This document shows, piece by piece, positions 33,347-43,567 of a stretch of DNA of 64,000 bases (positions are counted from its first letter, which is position 1; every line of letters begins with the position of its first letter). The notes under the pieces were generated by a model. It worked only from the letters and a program-made list of their open reading frames with translations. It was not told where the DNA came from and did no database searches. The stretch lies in the NCBI RefSeq assembly GCF_013466985.1, contig NZ_CP059164.1, positions 1,621,001-1,685,000 of the forward strand, read 5' to 3'. The position numbers and the translations under genes were made by a program. This stretch comes from Nocardioides ungokensis. Lineage in GTDB: Bacteria; Actinomycetota; Actinomycetes; Propionibacteriales; Nocardioidaceae.

Positions 33347-34976
33347 GTGTCCCCAGGCGGACCACTCGCACCCTCCGTCGCGGGCGCGCCGGGACGGGAG
33401 CCGACGTGGCTGTGGACCGCCGCCGCGGTGGCGGTGGCGGTGACCGCGTTCTCGGTGCGGCTGGCGATGGTGCTGCGCGGGAGCGGCCTCGACGGGAAGC
33501 TGGCCTACGACGACGGCGTCTACTACTCGGCGGCCGACGCCCTGGTGTGGGGGCGGCTGCCCTACCGGGACTTCATCCTGCTGCACCCGCCCGGCATCGT
33601 GCTGGCCCTGGCGCCGTTCGCAGTGCTCGGTCGGCTCACCCACGACGCGCTGGGCTTCGAGAGCGCGCGCATCGGGTGGATGCTCCTCGGCTCCGTGAAC
33701 GCCGTGCTGGTGCTGGGGGTCGCACGCCGGCTGGGCCTGGTCGCCGCGCTGGCCGGGGGACTGTTCTACGCCGTGTGGCAGCCGGTCGCCGTGACCGAGA
33801 CGACGACCCGGCTCGAGCCGCTGGTGAGCCTCGGCGTCCTGGTCGGGCTGCTGGTGCTGGCCAACCCGCTGGGTGAGCGCTCCCGCCGCGCGCAGGTCCT
33901 CGCCGGCTGCGCGCTGGGGCTCGCCCTGGTCGTCAAGATCTGGGCGGTGGTCCCGGTCCTGGTGGTGCTGCTCCTCTGCCGGTCGCGGCTCGGCACCCGG
34001 GCGACGCTCCGTGTGGCTGCCGCGGCCGGCGTGAGCGCGCAGCGGTGGTCGCGGTGCCGTTCTGGCTCGCAGCTCGCAGCGACATGTTCCGGATGGTCGT
34101 CCTCGACCAGCTGGGCCGGCCTCACCTCCGGGTGACCACCTCGCAGCGGCTGGCGGCATCCTCGGGTTCTCGTCGTGGACTCCCTGGGCCTGGGCCACGG
34201 CGCTGTGCCTGGGCGCCCTGGTCGCGATGGCGCTGCTCTCCCGCAGGTCCCTGGCCCGCTGGGCGGTGGGGATGCTGGCCGTTCAGGTGCTGGTCCTGGT
34301 GCTCAGCCCGTCGTACTTCTCGTTCTACGCGGCCTACCCCGCGCCCGCGCTCGCCCTGGCGTCGCGGGCGGCGTGGCCGTCCTCGATGCCGGGTTCGCCC
34401 GAGCACGCACGACAACGGTCGCGCGCGCGGCGCGGGCGCGGCGTCCGGCACTCGTGGCGGTCGGAGTCGGCCTTGCCTGGCTGGTCACCGTCGACGCCGA
34501 GACCTCCGTGGGCGTCGCCCTGCCCACCGCGGAGCTGAGCCGGTTGACCGCGTCGAGCCTGCGTGACGGCCGACTCGCCCGTCGACCTCGTCCTCCTCGA
34601 CGTCCTGAGCCGCGACCTCGCCCGCGGCTGCAGGGTGATGGTCGACGTCAGCGGCCTGACCTACGACCGCGACTCGGCGTCCGTCCAGACCGCCGGCCGG
34701 CTGCCCCGCCGCCGCAACCGTGCCTGGCAGCACGACCTCCGTGCCTACCTGCTCTCCGGGGACGCGACCCTGCTGTCGCGCCCGCACGCGGACGGGCTGA
34801 GCGCGCACACCCTCCGGGTGATCGACGGGCTCACCGTGCTGGGCCGCGGCGCGGGCTACGAGCTGCTGGCGACCTCGCCGACGGCGCCGGGAGCGGCGAC
34901 CCACGGCACCCACACCGCCGGGCGGGCCGTCGGCCCGGTGCCCGGCCCGCACAGGAAGGACCGTCATGACAACTGA
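33347..34976 (+). CDS. GT-like multi-pass membrane protein (at least four frameshifts)
   Basis: GTG 33347 follows GGGAGG. The N-terminal part (TM helix, then LAYDDGVYYSAADALVWG and LPYRDFILLHPPGIV) has the acidic first loop and Pro-rich motif of ArnT/PMT-like GT-C glycosyltransferases that use polyprenyl-phosphate sugars. The frame breaks near 34036, 34153 and 34372 (each one missing G) and near 34560 (one extra G). The pieces join as VPFWLAARSDMFRMVVLDQL, ILGFSSWTPWAWATALC, VAVLDAGFARARTTT and DSPVDLVLLDVLSRDLARG. Restored length is about 540 residues. It is either a sequencing-error patch or a decaying gene. Confidence 0.65.
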
Positions 34977-36550
34977 CCGGTCGGAGCTGCAGGACGCGGG
35001 CTTCGACATCCTCGAGAAGGGACTCAAACCGGGTGCGCTCGGCTTCCTGTCCAGCACCGTCATCGCGCTGGCCTCGGTCGCCCCCGCCTACAGCCTCGCC
35101 GCGACCATCGGCTTCGTCGTCATCACCGTGGGCCTCCAGGCACCCGTCATCATGGTCCTGGCGTTCATCCCGATGTACTGCGTCGCCGTGGGCTACCGGG
35201 AGCTCAACGAGGCCGAGCCGGACGCCGGCACGACGTTCACCTGGGCGGCGCGTGCCTTCGGCCCGCGGACCGGCTGGATGGCGGATGGGGGATCGTCGCC
35301 GCCGACGTCATCGTGATGGCCAACCTCGCGGCGATCGCCGGCTCGTACTTCTTCCTCCTCTTCAACGCCGACACGGTCGCCGGACAGGTGTTCTGGCCGA
35401 CGGTGGTCGGGGTGGGCTGGATCGTGCTGCTGACCGCCATCTGCTACATCGGGATCGAGATCTCGGCACGGGTCCAGTACGCGCTCTTCGGCATCGAGGT
35501 CCTCGTCCTGGCGGTGTTCTCGGTGGTCGCCCTGATCCGGGTCTACGCGAACAACGCCGTGCACGGCGTCTCCATCCACCCCGCTGTCGTGGTTCAACCC
35601 GTTCGACATCCACAGCACCAGCGCGCTCGCCAGCGGCCTGCTCCTGGCGGTCTTCATCTACTGGGGGTTCGACACGGCCGTCTCGGTCAACGAGGAGACG
35701 AAGGACGCCCGAAGGACGCCCGGTCGGGCAGCGGTGACCGCGACATTCGTGCTCCTCGCGATCTACGTCGTCGTGACGACGGCGACGCAGGCGTACGCCG
35801 GCGTCGGCACGGCGGGGATCGGCCTGGGCAACCCGAACAACGCGACGACGTCTTCTCGGTGCTCGGCCGGGCCGTGTTCGGCGGCAGCGCGATCGGCAGC
35901 TTCGCCGTCCACCTGCTCGTCCTCATGGTCCTCAGCTCGGCCGCGGCCTCCACCCTCACCACGATCCTGCCCACCGCGCGCACGACCCTGTCGATGGCGG
36001 CCCACCGGGCGATCCCGAGCCGGTTCGCCAGTGTCAGCGACCGCTTCATGACGCCGACCTGGTCGACGATCGGCATGGGCCTGGCGTCGATCGCCTTCTA
36101 CGTCGGGCTCACCGCGCTCAGCGGGAACGTGCTCGCAGACTCGATCGCGTCGATCGGGCTGCTGATCGCCTTCTACTACGGGATGACCGGCTTCACGGCT
36201 CCCGTCTTCTACCGGCACACACTGACCAGCTCCGTCCGCCACTTCCTGGTGCGGGGCGTGATCCCGTTCCTCGGTGGGCTGATCCTGCTCGGTGCGTTCA
36301 TCCAGGCCGCCCACGACTACTGGCAGGTCGGTCCCAACGCCGACTCGACCACGTCGTGGAAGCTGCCGTTCGCACCGCACTGGGAGATCGGCGGCATCTT
36401 CCTGACCGGCATCGGGGCGCTGGTGCTGGGACTGGTCCTCATGGTGATCACCTGGGTGTTCATGCCGGCGTACTTCCGGGGGGAGACGCTCCCAAGCGCA
36501 CCGCCAAGCAGATGGAGGGCTACGTCGTCCCCGAGGAGCTCCGCGACTGA
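34966..36550 (+). CDS. APC-family amino acid permease (four frameshifts)
   Basis: ATG 34966 follows GGAAGGA and overlaps the GT-like gene by 11 bases. The N-terminus is FDILEKGLKPGALGFLSSTV with FIPMYCVAVGYRELNEAEPDAGTTFTWA (only the core YRELNEAEPDAGTTFTW is diagnostic of APC). Breaks near 35287, 35588, 35848 and 36490 each fit one missing base; segments continue through GWGIVAADVIVMANLAAIAG, SWFNPFDIHSTSALASGLL, VFSVLGRAVFGGSAIG and PKRTAKQMEGYVVPEELRD at the end. The restored protein has about 528 residues and 12 TM helices. Substrate is unknown. Confidence 0.75.
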
Positions 36551-36556
36551 CGCCGG

Positions 36557-36586
36557 AGGGGCCCGGACCGTCTGGTCCGGGCCCCT
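36557..36586. terminator. Strong bidirectional terminator hairpin
   Basis: AGGGGCCCGGACC (36557-36569) and GGTCCGGGCCCCT (36574-36586) form a perfect 13-bp stem with the loop GTCT. It lies between the convergent permease and serine protease genes. Confidence 0.8.
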
Positions 36587-36610
36587 TCGGTCGGGAGGCG
36601 GTCGATCCGG

Positions 36611-38135
36611 TCACGCACGGGCCGCGCCGCACGAGCCGCAGAAGCGCGCCCCGGCCTCGAGCGAGTGCCCGCACGACGGGCAGTACGCCGGGGTGGCCAC
36701 GGTGGCCGTGGCGACGCCGGCGGCCTGGGCCCGGGGCGCCTGGCCGAGGGGCGCGGAGCCCGGAGCCCCGGCGGGGGAGAACCCCGTGGGGACCGTACGG
36801 TCCGCGGGCTCGGGTGCCCAGGCCGGGGCGGCCGGAGCGGGCGGGGCTGCCGGAGCGGGCTGGGTGACCGTCGCGATGCTCGGCGACGGGCGCCGGCGCA
36901 GGCGGCGCACCAGGAGCACCAGGGCGGTCAGGCCCCTCCGATCGCGGCGACCACGCCGGCCGCGACGGCCGCCCACAGGCCCAGGCGGTGCCGCTGTCGG
37001 CCGGCTCCGGTGCCGGCAGGTCCCTGGCCTTGCCGAGGTAGGTCTCGGCCAGGCCGTTGGCCGGCTGGTCCCGCAGCACCTTGGACAGGTCCGCGACCGC
37101 GGTGGTCCGGTCACCCTCGAAGTAGGCCCGGATCCCGTCCCGGTAGGTCTCGGTCGTCTGCGAGACGGTGTTGTCCACGCCGGCGCTGTCGAGCAGCTCC
37201 TTGATCCGCTCGGCGGGGACGGCGTAGTTGAACGGCTCGCCCACGAAGTGGGAGCTGTTCACGCCGATCACGTGGCCCTCGGCGTCCACGGTGGGACCGC
37301 CGGACATGCCGCCGGAGAGCTGGGCCGAGAGCTGGAAGACCGAGAGCAGGCCGTGGGCCACGGTCTTGATCGAGCTGACGTTGCCGGCGTCGAAGGTCGG
37401 CGTCAGGTCGGGGTCGGTGAACGAGTCGATGATGGCCGGGTAGCCGATCGCGACCGCGCCGGAGTTGATCTCGACGCCGGAGGTGTCGGCCAGCTCGATG
37501 GCGTTCAGGTCGGTCTCGTCGACCTTCAGCAGGGCGCCGTCACCCTCGTCGTACTGCTGGAACGCGAGCACGCGGGCCGGCTTCTGCTTCTGCACCTTCA
37601 CGCCCGAGACCGAGGCGCCCCACGAGACGCCGACCTCGCGGTCCACGCGGTTGTGCAGCACCTGGTTGCCGTCGCCGAGGATGTCGACGCGGTAGTCGCC
37701 GAGGACGTCGTCGACGGTGAGCGCGCCGGGGGTGTTGTAGTAGTGCTGCAGCGCCCACTGGGCGGCCACGCGCCGGATGGCGTCCTTGCCGCCCTCCGGG
37801 TCGACGCAGTGGCCGGCGGTGGCGACGTACCCGTCGGGGTTCACCACGAAGCCGGTGCACTGCATCGTCACCCGGAACGGCTTGTTCTGCAGGTACTGGC
37901 CGTTGAAGCGGTCGTAGACGTAGCCCGACCAGCTGACGGTCTCGTAGACCACCGACGGCTGGACCAGCGGGGCCACCTGGACCGGCGTCGCCTCGGTCGC
38001 GGTGCCCGGCGAGCTCGAGGGAGTGGTGGCGGGGCCGTCGGCGAAGGCCGGACCCGCGAGGGTCAGCGAGGCCGCGGCGAGCACCGCGCCGGAGGCGACG
38101 GTGCGGCGGACGAGGGATCGGGTCGTGCGGTTCAT
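36611..38135 (-). CDS. Membrane-anchored trypsin-like protease with C-terminal zinc ribbon (two frameshifts)
   Basis: ATG 38135 follows AGGAGA. A signal peptide (LVRRTVASGAVLAAASLTL, cleavage near AFA-DG) leads into a trypsin-fold domain with the active His in VATAGHCVDP and the active Ser in LSGGMSGGPTV. After a TPR-like stretch (AYFEGDRTTAVADLSKVL) comes a TM segment spread over two frames (LWAAVAAGVVAAIGG, then LTALVLLVRRLRRRPS), a Pro/Ala linker and a zinc ribbon CPSCGHSLEAGARFCGSCG at the end. Frames break near 36985 and 36930, each fitting one missing base. The topology would put the protease outside and the ribbon inside the cell. Confidence 0.78.
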
Positions 38136-38286
38136 GGGGGTCTCCTGGTGGGGTGGTTCCTGACTCACCAGGAGCGTGCGCCGCGCCTCTTGGAGGCGGC
38201 TTGCCCTTCACTTGGGGCTGAGTCACTCGGGCCCGAGTCACTTGGGGCCGAGCACCCGACCCCCGCCCAGCGCGCGCAGGGACACC

Positions 38287-39893
38287 TCAGTTCTCGGCGA
38301 GCGTCGCGCGGATCGCCTCGCGGTCGGCGAGCGGCACGCTGTCGCTGACCGCCCAGGTCCAGCCGTTCGAGCGCCCGAGGCGGTGGTAGGACTCCGCGAG
38401 CACGGGGTCGAGCCAGCCGGGAGCGCCGGCGTTGCCGAGGGCGATGACCGTCGGCGCCTGCTCCGCCACCCACTCCCCGTAGCCCTGGGTGCCGCCGGGC
38501 CAGGTGTCCTGGAGGTAGGCCGTCAGGCCGCCGCTGAAGACCTGGAAGCGCGAGGCGTTGGTCTGCCCGGTCAGGACCAGGGGCTGTGGTGCGTCGACCG
38601 ACAGGATCCGGGACCCGGGCGGCAGCAGCGACATCACGGCGGCCACGTCCCGGCGCTGCTGGAGGAGCGTCTGGTCGCGCTCGCCGACGGAGTACGCGAA
38701 GGACGCCGCCGTGGCCACGCCCACCCAGGCCAGCACCAGCGTCAGGGCGATCCAGGCCTTCGGCAGGCGGCCCACCAGGGCCGCGAGGCCGCCGATGCCG
38801 ACGGCCGCGGCGGGGAGCAGCACGAAGGCGTCCGGCCAGCTGTTGAACGCCGTCCACGACCAGGCCAGTCCGGCGGCGAGGGCGACGCCCGTCCCGGCCA
38901 GCGCGGCCGTCCGCTCGTCGTGGCGGCTGCTGCGACGCAGCACGCCGACGACGGAGAGCACCAGCAGTGCGACGGCGCCGACGAAGAAGACCCACAGCGA
39001 CCAGCCGTAGGCGTCCCCAGCACCCCCCAGGTCTTGCCGAACCGGTTGAGCAACGGTGCCTGGTGGGTGTACTGGAGGTTGATCAGCAGGAAGTCGTCGA
39101 GGAACGTGCGCAGCTCGCCGAGCGCCACGAAGACGGCGACCGTCACCGCGGTCGGGACGAGCCCGCCGATCGCGATGCGGGCCAGGGCGCGCAGCCGGGT
39201 GCCGGTCGGCGCGAGCAGCGCCGCGGTCACGGCTGCGGCGAGGGCGGCGAAGAGGGCCGGCTGCCAGGTGAGCGTCGCGAGGGCGACGAAGCACCCGGCG
39301 GTCAACCAGCGGCGGTGGGTGACCGCGAGGAGCGCGCAGAGCAGGAAGAGGACCATCGCGGTCTTCTCGCGCGGACCGTACGTGGCGTAGCGGATGAAGC
39401 CCTCGAAGCACAGCAGCGCCGCCGCGGTGGCCAGTCCCGCCGGCCGGGACCGGAAGAGGTCCCGGCCCAGGACGTACGCCGTGCCGACGCAGGCCACCGA
39501 CAGCACCATGAAGAGCACGCGGGCGCTGAGCACGTCGTCGGCGCCCACCCACCTACCGGCGGCCACCCCGATCCCGGGCAGCAGGTGCGCCAGGGGGCCG
39601 GCCCGGTTGAGGATCCCCGCGTAGGGAGCAACGCCGTCGGCGACCTGCTGGCCGGCGTACATGTAGACGCCGAGATCGCGCGAGAGGACGCCGTCGAAGC
39701 CGTGCAGCACGAAGACGGCGGCGGCCACCACGCAGGTCAGGGCGACCAGCGGGTCGAGGCGGGCGAACCGGCCCCGGAGTGACGGACGCGGAGCAGCCCG
39801 GCGACGGATCCAACGACTGCGGGGCAGGACGGTGTCGGGGACGAGGACGCGTGCCTCACCCCCGACACGCTCGGCTCCCCGCAGCACCGTCAT
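38287..39893 (-). CDS. GT-C-like multi-pass membrane protein (one frameshift)
   Basis: The protein has about 535 residues after repair. An N-terminal basic region precedes a first TM helix, then LSRDLGVYMYAGQQVADG and PYAGILNRAGPLAHLLPG, resembling the first periplasmic loop of PMT/ArnT-like GT-C glycosyltransferases, and about nine further TM segments. The frame breaks near 39017 (one missing G at GVLG/DAYGWSLW) and the C-terminal domain continues as WSLWVFFVGAVALLVLS to LADREAIRATLAEN. It is related in layout to the gene at 33347. The sugar donor and acceptor are unknown. Confidence 0.68.
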
Positions 39894-39901
39894 GGCACTT
39901 C

Positions 39902-41713
39902 CTAGGGTGCCAGATCGCCGTAGACGTTTTGGTCGAGTCCACCAGATCGGGGACAGGTGTCAGCGGACCCGTTGGTCCGGCACTGGAGCACGTCGGCCCC
40001 CTCGCCGGGCTCGGCGCCACCGTCCGCGCTGGTCTCGCGCGCATCGGTGCCGGGCACGGTGTCGCGCCAGTCGGTCCACACGCCGTACGTCCTCGATCCG
40101 ACGCTGTCGATCCACAGGTAGTCACCCGCGAACGGGACCGCGCGGTTGTCGAACTGCTCGAAGTTCGGGTTGGTCGACTTGTCACTGATCCGGACCGCGG
40201 ATCCGGTCGGGCCGGACGCCAGGCTGAACGAGGTGCCGTAGGTGTCGAGCGCGTCCTGGACGACGTGCCGGTCGGCGGTGTTGCCGATCGGCTGCGCGGC
40301 GCACGTGGTCGCGTCGGCGCAGCTGGAGTCGTTGCGGCTGTCCCACCACAGCACGTGCGCCGTGCCCGCGTTGACCGCGATGTCGGGGAAGATCTGGTGC
40401 TGCTTGGTCGGCCGGTTCACCAGCACCGGGTCGGTGTGCGTGCCCGTAGCCCCGTGGAGCACCGTGTAGTAGACCGCCGAGAGCGAGCCGACGCCCGTGC
40501 CGACCATCCCGTACGACGTCCCGGTCGGCACGTCGGGTCCGTAGGCGGCGTCGTAGACGATGTGCACGTCCTCGCTGGACTTGTCGTTCTGGTCGGTGGC
40601 GGAGCGCGGCGACGAGTCGGCCCGGAAGAAGGTGTAGCCCGACGGGCAGGCGTCGGCGAAGTCACCGCAGTCGCGGCTGCTGCCGTCGCTGTGGGCGTAG
40701 CCCTCGAACGTGACGACGTCGGCGGGCTGGGCGAAGGTGGCCCCGCAGTTCGTGCTGCGTGCGTACTGCACCGCGTCGGTCTCGTTGTGCTTGTTGCCGA
40801 CCGTGGCCACCCAGGTCACGTAGACGTGGCCGTTGCCCGTCACCGTGATCTCGGGGACCTGGACGTCGTGCGTGCTCTGGGTGAGCCGGACCGGGTTGGA
40901 CCAGGTGGCGCCGTGGTCCGTGGACCGGGACAGGTAGATGTTGCTCGAGGTGTTGGTGAAGCGCGACCAGGCGAAGTAGACCGTGCCGTCGCAGGAGCCA
41001 CCGGTGCGGTCCACCTCGATGGCGGTCTTGTCGTTGAACTTGCCCAGCGTGTTGGGGGCGGAGGAGCCCCTGGCCACGATCTCGGAGCGCTGGAACTCCT
41101 TGCCGTCGTTGGTCGTCGCGCCTCCCTCGCCGCCGGGGTTGCGGTAGGTCGCCACCCAGACGTCACCGAAGGTCTTCTTCGTGCCCGCCGGGTCGTCGGA
41201 GCTCTCCGAGCCGGCGAACAGCCTGCCGTGGGTGTCCCAGGCCAGGACCGGGTCGCCGGCGCTGGCGGTGCGGATGTGCGCCCGGCCGGCGTAGGGGCTG
41301 GTGTCCCCGGGGTAGCCCGGGACCAGGGAGCTCTGGAAGGACGAGCCGCCGGTGGTGGAGCGGTAGTACCCCAGCCAGATCGGACCCGAGGCGATCGGCG
41401 CCCCGTCCGCGTCCACACCGTCGTTGTAGACCCCGCAGTAGTCGTTGGAGCTGCCGACCAGCACGTTGCTGTTGCGCGGGTCGATGGCCACCGAGGGCTC
41501 GTTCTGCCGGCCGCGGGACCGCCCGCACTCGGTCAGCGTGGCGTCGGTGTACGGCTGCCCGGTGACCATCGTGTAGTTGCTGGTGTAGCCGCCCCCGACG
41601 TCGTTCGACAACCTCGTGTCGCCCGCCGGTGTCGAGGCGGGTGCGGGTTGGGTCATGGTGGCCGCGAACGCGGCGGCGGCGAGTGTGGCGAGAACTGGCG
41701 TGAGACGTCGCAC
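39902..41713 (-). CDS. Secreted sialidase-like (Asp-box beta-propeller) protein
   Basis: The protein has about 603 residues. The GTG at 41713 gives a classical signal peptide (VRRLTPVLATLAAAAFAAT, cleavage near APAS-TP); earlier in-frame starts lack one. Repeated Asp-box motifs typical of sialidase propellers are visible: STTGGSSFQSS, STDHGATWSNP and STNCGATFAQP. QNEPSVAIDPRNSN is the usual first blade. Catalytic Arg/Tyr/Glu residues of true sialidases cannot be confirmed, so this may be a binding or hydrolytic propeller of another specificity. It is transcribed away from the sigL-like gene. Confidence 0.75.
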   Translation of the reverse strand: MRRLTPVLATLAAAAFAATMTQPAPASTPAGDTRLSNDVGGGYTSNYTMVTGQPYTDATLTECGRSRGRQNEPSVAIDPRNSNVLVGSSNDYCGVYNDGVDADGAPIASGPIWLGYYRSTTGGSSFQSSLVPGYPGDTSPYAGRAHIRTASAGDPVLAWDTHGRLFAGSESSDDPAGTKKTFGDVWVATYRNPGGEGGATTNDGKEFQRSEIVARGSSAPNTLGKFNDKTAIEVDRTGGSCDGTVYFAWSRFTNTSSNIYLSRSTDHGATWSNPVRLTQSTHDVQVPEITVTGNGHVYVTWVATVGNKHNETDAVQYARSTNCGATFAQPADVVTFEGYAHSDGSSRDCGDFADACPSGYTFFRADSSPRSATDQNDKSSEDVHIVYDAAYGPDVPTGTSYGMVGTGVGSLSAVYYTVLHGATGTHTDPVLVNRPTKQHQIFPDIAVNAGTAHVLWWDSRNDSSCADATTCAAQPIGNTADRHVVQDALDTYGTSFSLASGPTGSAVRISDKSTNPNFEQFDNRAVPFAGDYLWIDSVGSRTYGVWTDWRDTVPGTDARETSADGGAEPGEGADVLQCRTNGSADTCPRSGGLDQNVYGDLAP

Positions 41714-41820
41714 GGTGGAAACCCCCTGGTAGCCGAGAAGAGTGCCTTGCGAACGTACGCGCGGACATACGGGGTGCGACTCATCAATTCTGGGTGAGGT
41801 TTCCGGCCCGGCATGACACG

Positions 41821-41848
41821 TGAACCATCCGGACGACCGCGCCGTAGT
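41821..41848 (+). promoter_or_regulatory. SigL-type promoter upstream of sigL-like gene
   Basis: TGAACC (41821-41826), 16 bases, CGTAGT (41843-41848). This matches the published mycobacterial SigL pattern TGAACC-N16-18-CGT and implies autoregulation of the sigma gene. Confidence 0.7.
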
Positions 41849-41915
41849 ACCGGTCATGAAGACGAGCCGGCAGCGCCGATCGTCCGCCGGGGGCACACTG
41901 GGAGCAGGAGGAGTG

Positions 41916-42428
41916 GTGGTCGACAACCAGGCCGCGCTGATGCAGCAGCTGCACGACGAGCACGCGTCCGCGCTGTGGGGCTACAGCCTGCGCCTGACCG
42001 GCAACGACCGTGCCCGCGCGGAGGACGTGGTCCAGGAGACGCTGCTGCGCGCGTGGCGACACTTCTCGGCGCTCGACGAGGCCCAGGGGTCGGTGCGCGC
42101 CTGGCTGTTCACGGTCGCGCGCAACATCGTCATCGACGAGTGGCGCACCCGACGCGCGCACGCGGAGTTCGCCGTCGCGGACGTGCCCGAGGTCGTCGAC
42201 GACGTCGACCACACCGACCAGCTGCTGCTGTCGTGGGTCGTGGCCGAGGCGCTCACCCGGCTGTCACCCGAGCACCGGGCGGTGCTGCTGGAGTGCTACT
42301 ACCGTGGGCTGCCGGTGTCCGAGGCCGCGCGTCGTCTCGGGATCCCCGAGGGCACGGTGAAGTCCCGCACCCACTACGCGTTGCGGGCGTTGCGACTGGC
42401 ACTGGAGGAGATGGGGGTGAGCGCATGA
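41916..42428 (+). CDS. sigL: ECF RNA polymerase sigma factor, SigL-like
   Basis: The protein has about 170 residues. The GTG at 41916 follows GCAGGAGG and lies downstream of the SigL-type promoter; ATG 41856 is an alternative. Region 2 is visible as LWGYSLRLTGNDRARAEDVV and QETLLRAWRHF, and region 4 as LSPEHRAVLLECYYRGLPVSEAARRLGIPEGTVKSR (core GIPEGTVKSR). The sequence resembles Mycobacterium SigL closely (DEHA..LW.Y.LRLTG, VQETLLRAW, YYRG, EGTVKSR.HYA.RALRL). It overlaps the anti-sigma gene by ATGA. It would direct transcription of envelope and redox genes from TGAACC-N16-CGT promoters. Confidence 0.85.
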   Translation: MVDNQAALMQQLHDEHASALWGYSLRLTGNDRARAEDVVQETLLRAWRHFSALDEAQGSVRAWLFTVARNIVIDEWRTRRAHAEFAVADVPEVVDDVDHTDQLLLSWVVAEALTRLSPEHRAVLLECYYRGLPVSEAARRLGIPEGTVKSRTHYALRALRLALEEMGVSA

Positions 42429-43128
42429 GCTGCGACTTCGCACACCTCGACGGCTCCTACGTCATCGGCGCGCTGTCGCCGTCGAGCGGCGGGAGTTCGA
42501 GGAGCACCTTGCAGGCTGCGAGGCGTGCTCCCGCTCGGTGCGCGAGCTGGCCGGCCTGCCGGGCCTGCTCGCCCGGATCGACCCCGCGGTGCTGGAGTCA
42601 CCGCCCTCGGAGGAGCCGCCGCCGGAGACGCTGCTGCCCTCGCTGATGTGGCAGGTACGCCGCAGCCGGCGCCGTCGTACGTTCGCGACCGCTGGGCTGG
42701 CGGCTGCTGCTGCCGCCGTGGTGACGATCGGTGCGGCGGTCACGGTCGGGGTGAACGGGGGAGGGGACACCCCCCAGGCGAACCCGCCGGTGGTCGGCAC
42801 GAGCACCCCGGGGAGCCGTCCGATGGTCGCGGTGCGGGACGTCGGCATGCAGGCGAGCCTGGCCTTCACCGGGGTCTCGTGGGGCACGCGGCTCGACCTG
42901 ACGTGCACCTACAAGGCAACGCCGGTCGGCTATCCCGAGCCGCTCACCAGGACGTACTCCATGGTCGTGCACACCCGCGACGGCCGGGCCGAGCAGGTCG
43001 CGACGTGGCGCGCCCTGCCCGGCCGGACCATGCAGCTGGCGGCGGCCACTTCGGCAGCGCCGGGTGACATCACCTCAGTGGAGGTTCGCGCGGCGGACGG
43101 CGAACCGGTGCTCAGGCTCAAGGCCTGA
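42425..43128 (+). CDS. rslA: Zinc-binding anti-sigma factor, RslA-like (one frameshift)
   Basis: The protein has about 234 residues after repair. It starts MSCDFAHLDGSYVIGALSP, the frame breaks near 42482 (one missing C) and continues ERREFEEHLAGCEACSRSV. The HLAGCEAC segment is the ZAS zinc motif that clamps ECF sigma factors and in RslA-type proteins releases sigma on oxidation. A single TM helix (TFATAGLAAAAAAVVTIGA) follows, then an extracytoplasmic domain of about 120 residues. The layout matches mycobacterial RslA. Its last 54 bases overlap the end of the convergent membrane-protein gene. Confidence 0.85.
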
Positions 43129-43482
43129 CGACGCCGACCGCTCCTGCAGCAGCACCAGCACGCCGGCGACCACGGCCACCACCTCGGACACCGCCGCCGC
43201 CAGGACGTAGCTACCGCGCCACACCTCGTGGACCCCGTAGAGGCCCACCGTGGCGGAGGTGACGAAGGCCCCGAACGTCGAGAGGCCGAAGCCGACCGCG
43301 AGCAGGGGCGGGAGCCAGTGCCGCCAGGTGACGAGGGCGACGGCGATCACGAGGCCGGCCACGGCGTTGAGCATGAACGCCGGGCCGATCATGTGCAGGT
43401 CGCGGAACCCGTCCAGCCACAGCTTGAGGTGGACGTACGCCGAGACCAGCACCGCCACGGCGGTCAGCATGCGCATCTTCAT
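43075..43482 (-). CDS. Conserved four-helix membrane protein
   Basis: The protein has 135 residues with four membrane segments (residues 5-20, 33-55, 60-80 and 88-112). SAYVHLKLWLDGFRDLHMIGPAF near the start has conserved His residues inside the first loop. It belongs to a small-membrane-protein type common in actinobacteria, and its function is unknown. A SigL-type promoter faces it 49 bases upstream of the start, placing it in the SigL regulon together with the divergent Rieske gene. Confidence 0.75.
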   Translation of the reverse strand: MKMRMLTAVAVLVSAYVHLKLWLDGFRDLHMIGPAFMLNAVAGLVIAVALVTWRHWLPPLLAVGFGLSTFGAFVTSATVGLYGVHEVWRGSYVLAAAVSEVVAVVAGVLVLLQERSASSGLEPEHRFAVRRANLH

Positions 43483-43530
43483 GGATCTCTCCAGTTCTTC
43501 GAGGGTGCGGGTCCAGTCGGGCCCACTGTG

Positions 43531-43558
43531 TCCACGTCGAACGCGGGCGGGTGGTTCA
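43531..43558 (-). promoter_or_regulatory. SigL-type promoter for membrane protein gene
   Basis: Minus strand TGAACC (43558-43553), 16 bases, CGTGGA (43536-43531). It has the same spacing as the two other copies and lies back to back with the promoter at 43568. Confidence 0.7.
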
Positions 43559-43567
43559 GACTGGGAC

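Noticed and set aside
38129..38134. GGTTCA (minus-strand TGAACC) at the protease start
   Set aside because: It overlaps the start codon and points into the gene, with no gene correctly placed downstream.
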